Shown here piece by piece: positions 16,528 through 24,114 of a stretch of DNA of 32,576 nt; position 1 is the stretch's first letter; every line of letters begins with the position of its first letter. The stretch comes from Leadbetterella sp051649345 (lineage in GTDB: Bacteria; Bacteroidota; Bacteroidia; Cytophagales; Spirosomataceae), in the NCBI GenBank assembly GCA_051649345.1, contig JBOFGX010000066.1, positions 1-32,576 of the forward strand, given 5' to 3'. Below the pieces are notes generated by a model. It did no database searches, was not told where the DNA came from, and was given only the letters and a program-made list of their open reading frames with translations. Position numbers and translations under genes: made by a program.

Positions 16528-18453
16528 TTATTCACTTTTTCTACTTAGAAGCTTGGCTGTTTTTATGAGTTTGATTAGTTCTGCCCTATACCCTTCTTCA
16601 TCTTCCCCTTTGGCTTTTTTAGCTATATCTATGGCTTGATCATAGTTTGCTTTTCCGGCGAATTCCGATTGCCTTAATAATAATCCAAACTCGGTAACTG
16701 CGGTAGCTAGTTTAAAATTTTCTGTCGTGTTTTCGAAGGATATGGATTCGTCTTTTACGGGTTTCGTCATTAGCAAACTTTTATCTCCATCGGGGGATTT
16801 ATACCGCAATTTTATGGTGAGTACTTCGTCTGAATCGTTTTGATCTACTTTTTCTTGACTCGGTTTTTGGTATTTAAGCTTATCAACAGTTGAAAGATAA
16901 GTACTGTTTACATTAGTAGGGATTATTTCGTAAACGGCTGTTACTGTATGACCAGATCCTATTTCTCCTGCATCTTTACGGTCATTATTGAAATCTTCAG
17001 CCGCCAATATTCTGTTTTCATATCCTATCAGCCTATATGCACTTACTTTAGCAGGATTAAACTCCAATTGAAGTTTCATGTCTTTTGCGATCGTGAATAA
17101 TGTACCCCCAAACTCCTTCACAAATACCTTTTCTGCTTCTTGAATGTTATCAATATATGCATAATTACCGTTTCCTTTATCAGCTAGAAGTTCCATTTTG
17201 TTGTCTTTGTAATTACCGAGCCCAAAGCCCAAAATGCTTAAAAATACCCCACTTTCTCTTTTTTCTTCAATAAGGGTTTTTAAATCGTTTTCATTCGAAA
17301 CACCAACATTGAAATCTCCATCTGAAGCCATAATAACGCGATTGTTGCCGCCTTTTACGAAGTTTTCCAAAGCTAACTTATAGGCTAATGTTATACCTTC
17401 TCCGCCAGCTGTAGATCCTCCAGAAGATAGACTATTAAGTGCTTTTTTGATCATTTCTTTTTCATTACCCGCAGTAGGAGATAAGACCATACCTGCTGCA
17501 CCTGCGTACACAACTATAGCCACTTTGTCTTTGGGTCTTAGTTGATCTACCAATAATTCAAACCCACGTTTTACTAAAGGAAGCTTGTTTTCATCTGACA
17601 TAGATCCTGATACATCAATTAAAAACACGAGATTGGAAGCGGGCAAATTCTCTACGGGGATTTTTTTTGCTTGAATACCAATTTTAAACAATTTTAGCCC
17701 TTCGTTCCAAGGAGAATCTGAATACTCGGTATTTATACTTACAGGATCATTTCCAGTAGGTTGTGGATAATTGTAATCAAAGTAATTGATCATTTCTTCA
17801 ATACGAACGGCATCTTTGGGAGGTAGGTAACCGTCATTGAGCATACGCCTTACATTGCTATACCCGGCTTTGTCCACATCAATAGAAAATGTTGAAAGAG
17901 GCTCTTTACTTACATTTTGAAATACGTTTTGATGTACCTTGGCGTATTCTTCATTCGAAGTTTCTACATCTGAAAGTCTCGATTTATCATTTTCTAGTTT
18001 GCGTGAATTTGAGTTTTGAATCGAAACTCCTGGAACCCGACCATTTATTGCTTGCTCTGCAGAATGTATTTTTTTTGAAGATATAGCCGAAACCGAACCT
18101 GTCATCTCTTTTTTACGAACGGTTCCATATCTAATCACAACACTTTCATCAAGCGTTTTTTGATCCTCCTTTAACCGTATAAAAACGGAATCTGAACTTG
18201 AAATAGTAATTTCTTGAGAAACATACCCTATAGAACTAGCTATCAAATGTTTGGTATTTGTAGGAACTTCAAGCTTGAAATTCCCATGAATATCCGTGGT
18301 CGTATTCGATTTACTATTTTTTATGTAAATGGATACTCCTGGTAAAGGCGAATTATCTGCGTCTGAGACCACCTTGCCTTTAATAACTCTATTTGTGGTG
18401 AACGAAAAATAAATAAAGGCAAGTGTAAGAAGAATGAAAGTTTTCGTTTTCAT
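16528..18453 (-). CDS. YfbK-like von Willebrand A protein with CarboxypepD_reg and SusC-like N-terminal segment
   Basis: A 641-residue exported protein. A signal peptide (about 1-20) precedes a CarboxypepD_reg-like domain (about 23-97: VIKGKVVSDADNSPLPGVSI, SIGYVSQEI). Next comes a short stretch, RYGTVRKKEMTGSVSAIS...GRVPGVSIQ (108-146), that closely follows the start of SusC/RagA plug domains but breaks off without the rest of the plug. The YfbK-type N-region (about 180-270) follows, then the VWA domain with MIDAS motif DVSGSMS (280-286), and a DUF3520-like C-terminus. YfbK-like proteins are of unknown role; VWA domains bind partners via a metal. It is divergent from an ECF sigma/anti-sigma pair, 117 bases away, which may control it. 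Confidence 0.88.
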   Translation of the reverse strand: MKTKTFILLTLAFIYFSFTTNRVIKGKVVSDADNSPLPGVSIYIKNSKSNTTTDIHGNFKLEVPTNTKHLIASSIGYVSQEITISSSDSVFIRLKEDQKTLDESVVIRYGTVRKKEMTGSVSAISSKKIHSAEQAINGRVPGVSIQNSNSRKLENDKSRLSDVETSNEEYAKVHQNVFQNVSKEPLSTFSIDVDKAGYSNVRRMLNDGYLPPKDAVRIEEMINYFDYNYPQPTGNDPVSINTEYSDSPWNEGLKLFKIGIQAKKIPVENLPASNLVFLIDVSGSMSDENKLPLVKRGFELLVDQLRPKDKVAIVVYAGAAGMVLSPTAGNEKEMIKKALNSLSSGGSTAGGEGITLAYKLALENFVKGGNNRVIMASDGDFNVGVSNENDLKTLIEEKRESGVFLSILGFGLGNYKDNKMELLADKGNGNYAYIDNIQEAEKVFVKEFGGTLFTIAKDMKLQLEFNPAKVSAYRLIGYENRILAAEDFNNDRKDAGEIGSGHTVTAVYEIIPTNVNSTYLSTVDKLKYQKPSQEKVDQNDSDEVLTIKLRYKSPDGDKSLLMTKPVKDESISFENTTENFKLATAVTEFGLLLRQSEFAGKANYDQAIDIAKKAKGEDEEGYRAELIKLIKTAKLLSRKSE

Positions 18454-18570
18454 AATTTTAATTGTTTATTTGTTTCAATAACTAGAATCAAAAACTTCTT
18501 AGATTCCATAAACATTTTTAAAATATTTTATAAAATGGTGATAATGTTATGTGTATAATTTTCTCTATTT

Positions 18571-19149
18571 ATGTTTTTTAAAAAAAAGAGCCCCGAATTA
18601 AATTATACAGATGTTGAACTTTTAGCCTCCTATAAAGTCACGGGCGACTTAAAAACATTGGGTCAATTGTATGAGCGTTATATGGAAATGATTTTTGCGA
18701 TATCCTACAAATACCTCAAAAACCAAGAAGAAAGCCAAGACGCTGTTATGCAGATTTTTGAACACTTGGTCGTGAAACTACGTACGCACGATGTCGAAAA
18801 CTTCAGAACGTGGATTCATACCGTTGTCAGAAACTATTGCTTTATGATACTACGAGCGGATAAATCAAATCTTGGGAAAAATAATGCATATGTTTTTATG
18901 GAAAACACAGATAACCAACATCCATTTGAAGATGTACCATTCGAAATAGATAAAAATGAAATGCATTTGGATAGATGTATCGAAAAACTACCCTTAGAGC
19001 AAAAAACAAGCATACGGTTGTTTTATTTACAAGAAAAATGTTATCAAGAGATAACAGATATCACTGGTTTTGAGTTAAATAAAGTAAAAAGTTACATACA
19101 GAATGGTAAAAGGAATCTAAAAATTTGTCTAGAAAAAAAGAATGGATAA
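18571..19149 (+). CDS. ECF-type RNA polymerase sigma factor
   Basis: A 192-residue sigma-70 family protein of the extracytoplasmic-function type, with region 2 (about 25-95: LGQLYERYMEMIFAISYKYL, then DAVMQIFEHLVVKL and FRTWIHTVVRN) and region 4 (about 135-190: LPLEQKTSIRLFYLQ, CYQEITDITGFELNKVKSY, NGKRNLKICL). It directs RNA polymerase to a limited set of promoters when released from its anti-sigma factor. The next gene overlaps its 3' end by 8 bases and encodes a single-span membrane protein that fits as that anti-sigma. The likely target set includes the divergent VWA gene, but this is only inferred from position. No exact TAnnTTTG box precedes it; TAATTTTC at 18556-18563 is the nearest. 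Confidence 0.9.
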   Translation: MFFKKKSPELNYTDVELLASYKVTGDLKTLGQLYERYMEMIFAISYKYLKNQEESQDAVMQIFEHLVVKLRTHDVENFRTWIHTVVRNYCFMILRADKSNLGKNNAYVFMENTDNQHPFEDVPFEIDKNEMHLDRCIEKLPLEQKTSIRLFYLQEKCYQEITDITGFELNKVKSYIQNGKRNLKICLEKKNG

Positions 19150-20368
19150 GTCGAAAAAAGAAAACCCATTGCTTGCTGAGGATATAAAAAAGTATCTTTC
19201 TGGAGAAAGTGATAATAAGCATAAAGTAGAAAGAAAATTACTTTCTGATGCTTTTGCTTTAGAGTCGCTTGAAGGTTTTGAGGCTATGCGAACGGATGAG
19301 GTGTCTGAGACTAGAGTTATGTTAGAGCTACAACAAAAATTGAATACTAGAATTCAGAAGAAACAAGAAAATAGGTTTTGGACCTTACGGTCAATAGGAG
19401 TTGCGGCATCTGTATTCATACTTTTAGGCGTAGGTATGTATTATTTAAACGTAGCTAAGCCAGATACCCCAGGTTTAACGATTAATACAAAACCAAAAGT
19501 GAATACAACTCAAGAAAGCCCTTCTAATATTCCCTTGGCTAAAAATGAAAATAGTATTGAATCGACTCCTAAATCGACCATTGCCAAAGTCGAAAAATCA
19601 AGAAAGCAAAATGTTGATTCTGAAAGCGAAGTAATAGAAGACAAGGCAAAGGAACGGACTAATGCCTATCAAGAAACGTCGGATCTCGTTAAACTTGAAG
19701 AGTCTCAGATAATAGTTCAATCTCCTAGCTCAAATGTACATCCAAATAAAAGTATCAATAAGCGTTTAAGTGAAACAGGTGCAAGGTTTGAAGGGGAAAT
19801 TATGGATTCTTATAATCATCCAGTAATAGGTGCTACTGTTCTAATTAACAAAAAAAGACAAAGAGGGGAAAGTAGTATTGATGGAAGCTTTGAGATTCTG
19901 GATACCGAAATTGGTGATACCCTGACCATCCGTTCTCCAGGATATAAAGAAAAGAAGGTAGTCGTTGCCGATTATACTCATAAAACCATAAAACTAGAAG
20001 ATGAACATACTGAGGGTTCCATTGCTTTAGCAAGAAAAAAGGATATTAAACTAGAGACAGATATCAGTTCAAAGATAATAGAACCAAAGCCAACGATGGG
20101 CTGGAAAAGTTTTGATGAAATGTTGGTATCTGCTGCTCGTCAAACGGGAGCGGTTAGTAGTATTAATTTCGACAAGCCTATTCATGTAGAAGTTGTCATA
20201 GAGACATCGGGAAAAGCCTCAAAAGCGGTAGTAAATGGCGGTGACCTCGATGATAATGAAAGTCAAGAAATTGCCGAAACAATTAAGAAAAATACGAGAT
20301 GGTTTCCTGCACAAAAAAAAGGTAAAAAAATAAGAAAGTCTGTCAGTCGAGAAATACAAGTTAAATAA
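19142..20368 (+). CDS. Membrane anti-sigma-like protein with CarboxypepD_reg-like and TonB-C-like domains
   Basis: A 408-residue protein with a cytoplasmic N-terminus (1-80) resembling Bacteroidota anti-sigma factors (AEDIKKYLSGES...LLSDAFALESLEGFE), one membrane span (about 83-103), then a long periplasmic part. That part holds a polar linker, a CarboxypepD_reg-like domain (about 213-283: RFEGEIMDSYNHPVIGATVL, SIDGSFEI, SPGYKEKKV), and a C-terminal region (about 320-408) resembling TonB C-terminal domains (VEVVIETSGKASKAVV, RWFPAQKKGKKIRKSV). Overlap with the sigma gene suggests translational coupling and an inhibitor role. A TonB-like tail on an anti-sigma could let it contact an outer-membrane partner. 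Domain calls are by eye and moderately sure. Confidence 0.75.
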   Translation: MDKSKKENPLLAEDIKKYLSGESDNKHKVERKLLSDAFALESLEGFEAMRTDEVSETRVMLELQQKLNTRIQKKQENRFWTLRSIGVAASVFILLGVGMYYLNVAKPDTPGLTINTKPKVNTTQESPSNIPLAKNENSIESTPKSTIAKVEKSRKQNVDSESEVIEDKAKERTNAYQETSDLVKLEESQIIVQSPSSNVHPNKSINKRLSETGARFEGEIMDSYNHPVIGATVLINKKRQRGESSIDGSFEILDTEIGDTLTIRSPGYKEKKVVVADYTHKTIKLEDEHTEGSIALARKKDIKLETDISSKIIEPKPTMGWKSFDEMLVSAARQTGAVSSINFDKPIHVEVVIETSGKASKAVVNGGDLDDNESQEIAETIKKNTRWFPAQKKGKKIRKSVSREIQVK

Positions 20369-20415
20369 TGATCCGAAAATCTGCTAATTTCGAATATTTC
20401 TTAATGATAATTTAA

Positions 20416-20447
20416 TGTGAGCATTTAAAGGTTTATTAGTACTTTTG
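20416..20447 (+). promoter_or_regulatory. Candidate promoter of the DUF1800-DUF1501-PA14 operon
   Basis: TACTTTTG (20440-20447) matches TAnnTTTG and is preceded after 20 bases by TGTG (20416-20419), one mismatch from TTTG. Transcription would start near 20453, leaving an AT-rich leader of about 205 bases before the DUF1800 ATG. The rest of the 289-base gap has no other feature I can support. Confidence 0.4.
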
Positions 20448-20657
20448 AGCGATTAGCGAAATTAAGTTAAGCTTTAATAATTAATCATTGAAATAGTTAA
20501 GATTAATTATTATTGTTTAGGTGCAATTTCACTACTCGTTTTACATAAGTTTTTCTAAAAATTTAATTCTAATATCTTTTACAAAATTTAAGTCTTATTG
20601 GCAGAATTTTTGTTAGTTAAGTTCTTACCAAATTGTTCACTCATAATTCTATTAGAG

Positions 20658-22520
20658 ATGAAATTTAACTTTACGTTTTTTTTATCATTTTTTGCTTTTT
20701 GTAGTTCCTACTCTCAAACCCAGAGAAATCAAGTTGTTATTGGTATGGGTAATGTTCGAGGAGCGACCGTGACCGCAAGTTCATCTTCCACAAATGGTGT
20801 ACGTACATTAAGTGCAGCAGGTTTATTACCCAATCACAATTCGGCTTCCAGATTTTTGGGTCAAGCGTCATTAGGGCATAATCTTTCTCAGATTACCAAC
20901 CTTACCCAAGTAGGTTTTGAATCTTGGCTTAATACACAGTTGAACATGAGCAATCAGTTTGGGATCGAAACCTATCTTAGAGGTATTCACCAATCTATGG
21001 TAGATTCTTTGAATAGAACTTCTTCGGGCAATACACTTGATAATGTTGGGGTGGGTAATTGGCATTTTGATATATCTTATTTCCAAGGAAGTATGGTTGC
21101 ACAAGACGTATTGAGGTGGAAAGTGGCGTTAGCATTAAGCGAAATTTTTGTTACATCTCGTATTTCTACATTCGATGGCAATCCATATGCTCTTGCAAGC
21201 TATTATGATATGCTTTTGAGAAATTCTTTAGGAAACTTTAGAACACTTCTTACTGATGTAACGTACCACCCAACCATGGCGGTATATCTTACTTATATGA
21301 ATAATAAGCCCGCAGATAACTATCAAGGTAGACAAACATTTCCAGATGAAAACTATGCTCGTGAAATCATGCAGCTTTTTACAATAGGGTTGTACAGGCT
21401 CAATATGGACGGCACAGAGCAAAAAGATGCAAATAATCTGTCGATACCTACCTATACAAATACAGATATCGCAGGTTTGGCTCGTGTATTTACAGGTCTA
21501 TCATGGGGGAATGCCAATGTTTTAGGGCAAAATCCTCAAGGAATTTGGAAATATACTCAGAGAATGAAATTTTTTCCGAAGGATAGAAGTAGGAGTAACA
21601 GAGTTATTGATGGGCATGATGCTGCTGCAAAATCATTTTTAGGACTCAATTTACCAGCAAGAACGGATACCTTGCAATATGAATTAGATATTACACAAGC
21701 ATTGGATCATTTATTTAATCACCAGAATGTAGGTCCCTTTATTGCAAGAAGGCTGATTCAACGATTAGTAAAATCTAACCCTTCCCCAGCTTATATTCAA
21801 AGAGTAGCCACCGTATTTGCAAATAATGGAAGTGGAGTGCGTGGAGATATGAAATCTGTAATACGTGCAATTTTGATGGATACAGAAGCTAGAGAATGTT
21901 GCAATGATGAATTGGATAAAAACTCATTTGGTATGCTAAGAGAGCCATTTGTCAGATATATGCAATTAGTAAAGGCTGTTCCACTTACAAACACAGGTAA
22001 CACATATAGAAATGTAATGTATAATGTTTATCAAAATTTGGGTCAAACACCTCTTTATGCCCCTTCTGTATTTAATTTCTTTTTACCCGATTATGCACCA
22101 GATGGCCCCGTTAAAAATTCTTCTAAATATGCTCCTGAATTTCAACTATTAAATTCTCAGTCGTTTACAGGTTATCAGAACTCGCTACATTATTGGATTG
22201 TAAATGATGGACCAACAGAGTACTGGAACCTTTTCAACAACGAAACGTATAAACCCGATCAAGATCCAGGATTTAATTATACCAATGATTTGCCACTGAC
22301 AGCAAATAATAGGTTGATTGAACTTATTGATAAATATAATATGATATTGGCAAATGGTAGACTTTCTCCAAATAGTGTCAATTTTATTAAAAATGCTATT
22401 ATGGCAATGCCTCCAAGTGTAAATGCTAGTGGTGTTATTAATACTAATTTAGCGACAGATAGAGTAAGGATATTGATATATTTAATTATGTCATCTCCAG
22501 ATTATTTAATTACTAAGTAA
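20658..22520 (+). CDS. DUF1800-family secreted protein
   Basis: A 620-residue exported protein of the DUF1800 family. The open frame reaches a TTG at 20598, but the ATG at 20658 starts a proper signal peptide (MKFNFTFFLSFFAFCSSYSQ), so that is the start. Family features include the early SRFLGQASLGHN segment with FESWLNTQL, RWKVALALSEIFV, YYDMLLRNSLGNFRTLL, NKPADNYQGRQTFPDENYAREIMQLFTIGL, and the late FFLPDYAP. DUF1800 genes are commonly followed by a DUF1501 gene, as here 21 bases downstream. The biochemical role is not established; association with secreted protein systems is inferred from context. Confidence 0.9.
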   Translation: MKFNFTFFLSFFAFCSSYSQTQRNQVVIGMGNVRGATVTASSSSTNGVRTLSAAGLLPNHNSASRFLGQASLGHNLSQITNLTQVGFESWLNTQLNMSNQFGIETYLRGIHQSMVDSLNRTSSGNTLDNVGVGNWHFDISYFQGSMVAQDVLRWKVALALSEIFVTSRISTFDGNPYALASYYDMLLRNSLGNFRTLLTDVTYHPTMAVYLTYMNNKPADNYQGRQTFPDENYAREIMQLFTIGLYRLNMDGTEQKDANNLSIPTYTNTDIAGLARVFTGLSWGNANVLGQNPQGIWKYTQRMKFFPKDRSRSNRVIDGHDAAAKSFLGLNLPARTDTLQYELDITQALDHLFNHQNVGPFIARRLIQRLVKSNPSPAYIQRVATVFANNGSGVRGDMKSVIRAILMDTEARECCNDELDKNSFGMLREPFVRYMQLVKAVPLTNTGNTYRNVMYNVYQNLGQTPLYAPSVFNFFLPDYAPDGPVKNSSKYAPEFQLLNSQSFTGYQNSLHYWIVNDGPTEYWNLFNNETYKPDQDPGFNYTNDLPLTANNRLIELIDKYNMILANGRLSPNSVNFIKNAIMAMPPSVNASGVINTNLATDRVRILIYLIMSSPDYLITK

Positions 22521-22541
22521 TATCCGAAAAATTTGAAATAA

Positions 22542-24083
22542 ATGAAAAGAAGAGAATTTCTTAGGACGGCAGGTTGTGGAGCAATGGGGGCTACTACCCT
22601 TATAAATACACTTGCCAACCTCAAAATGATGAACGGATTATTAAATAGTAATTCGTACGATGCAAACAACTTCAATGATTATAAGGCTTTAGTTTGTATA
22701 TCATTTAATGGTGGACTAGATTCATATAATACACTTATTCCTAGGGGGACAACTACTGGAGGTGATAATGGATTCAACGAATACAAAACCCTGAGAAGTG
22801 ATTTAGCAATTGCCAATGTTAATGATGTTTGGGCACTTAATAATCCTGCTTTGGTTGCTCATCGTGGAATTTCGTCTGCCTATAACTCTTTTGGAGTTCA
22901 TACAGCCATGCCTGAGGTACAAACGCTCTTTAATCAAGGCAAGCTAGCTTTTATGGCCAACATTGGTACGCTTGTGGAACCGATAACGAATTATCAACAA
23001 TATAATAGTGGTCTTAAAAAAATCCCATTAGGATTATATTCTCATTCGGATCAATGGCAACAGTGGCAAACTTCTCTTCCCCAATCTCGCGAATCGCTTG
23101 GCTTTGGAGGACGAGTTGCTGATTTATTATATTCATCAAATTCCAATCAACAGGTATCTATGAATATTTCTTTGGCTGGTAAGAACTCCTTCCAAAGGGG
23201 GAAAGAAATTTCTGAATATGCTGTAGGTCAAGATGTAAGTTCTAACAATGTGGGTTTTGTAGGCTTACCTTCGTGGTATAGTAATTCTGGATTGCTTACA
23301 CATTTACGAGATGAGGCTATTCGGGATATGTCTACAGATTATTACACCAATCTGATGAAGAAAACGTATGCTACTACTACAAAGAGTGTCATGTCTTCAT
23401 TTGAAGTTTTTAAAGATGCCCTTACTAAGGTTCCAACCATAACCACATCTTTCCCAGATTCTGAAATATCCAGAGATTTATTGGCAGTGGCTAAAATTAT
23501 GAGCGTAAGGACTTTTATGGGAGTGAAACGCCAAATATTTTTTGTAGATTTTGGTGGTTGGGATATGCATGATAATCTAGTTACTGGATTGAATAATAGA
23601 TTACCCATGGTTTCACGAGCACTAAAGGCTTTTTATGATGTGACTGTAGAATTAGGAATAGCTGATAAAGTAACAACATTTACGATTTCAGATTTTGCAC
23701 GTACAGCTACATCCAATGGACAAGGTTCGGATCATGGTTGGGGAGGGAATTCAATGGTTATGGGAGGAGCAGTGAATGGAAATAAGATTTTCGGAGCATT
23801 TCCGAAGATGGATGCGACCTTACCTACAACATCCAATAATACAAATACGCAGTTGAGAAGTATTTCAAATCGTGGAAACTTCATTCCTGCTGTGGGTACA
23901 GATGAATTATATGCTGAATTAGCACTTTGGTATGGAGTAAGTCCGTCTGATTTATGCTATGCATTGCCCAATTTAGGAAATTTTTACACCTATTCTACCA
24001 ATAATTATCCTTTGGGATTGATGAACTTTAGTGGTACCTCAATATCGACAAATGATAGACCACAGGGTTGTTTGACTTTCTGA
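22542..24083 (+). CDS. DUF1501-family exported protein with twin-arginine-like signal
   Basis: A 513-residue protein of the DUF1501 family, which is related to the alkaline-phosphatase/sulfatase fold, with no enzymatic activity demonstrated that I know of. The N-terminus MKRREFLRTAG has the twin-arginine pattern followed by a short hydrophobic stretch, so Tat export of a folded protein is likely. Family-like segments are KALVCISFNGGLDSYNTLIP (34-53), the middle FGVHTAMPEVQTLFNQGKLAFMANIG, FFVDFGGWDMHDN, TFTISDFART, and GSDHGWGGNSMVMGGAVNG, in which Asp/His residues sit where phosphatase-like metal ligands would be. Middle gene of a three-gene unit, 31 bases before the PA14 protein. Confidence 0.9.
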   Translation: MKRREFLRTAGCGAMGATTLINTLANLKMMNGLLNSNSYDANNFNDYKALVCISFNGGLDSYNTLIPRGTTTGGDNGFNEYKTLRSDLAIANVNDVWALNNPALVAHRGISSAYNSFGVHTAMPEVQTLFNQGKLAFMANIGTLVEPITNYQQYNSGLKKIPLGLYSHSDQWQQWQTSLPQSRESLGFGGRVADLLYSSNSNQQVSMNISLAGKNSFQRGKEISEYAVGQDVSSNNVGFVGLPSWYSNSGLLTHLRDEAIRDMSTDYYTNLMKKTYATTTKSVMSSFEVFKDALTKVPTITTSFPDSEISRDLLAVAKIMSVRTFMGVKRQIFFVDFGGWDMHDNLVTGLNNRLPMVSRALKAFYDVTVELGIADKVTTFTISDFARTATSNGQGSDHGWGGNSMVMGGAVNGNKIFGAFPKMDATLPTTSNNTNTQLRSISNRGNFIPAVGTDELYAELALWYGVSPSDLCYALPNLGNFYTYSTNNYPLGLMNFSGTSISTNDRPQGCLTF

Positions 24084-24114
24084 TAAATTTTAAATACTGA
24101 TTACGAATTTAGAA

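Noticed and set aside
18556..18563. Promoter for the ECF sigma gene (TAATTTTC)
   Set aside because: One mismatch at the most conserved G and no -33 partner; too weak to list as a feature.
20598..20657. TTG start for the DUF1800 protein
   Set aside because: The extra residues would bury the signal peptide that begins cleanly at the ATG at 20658.
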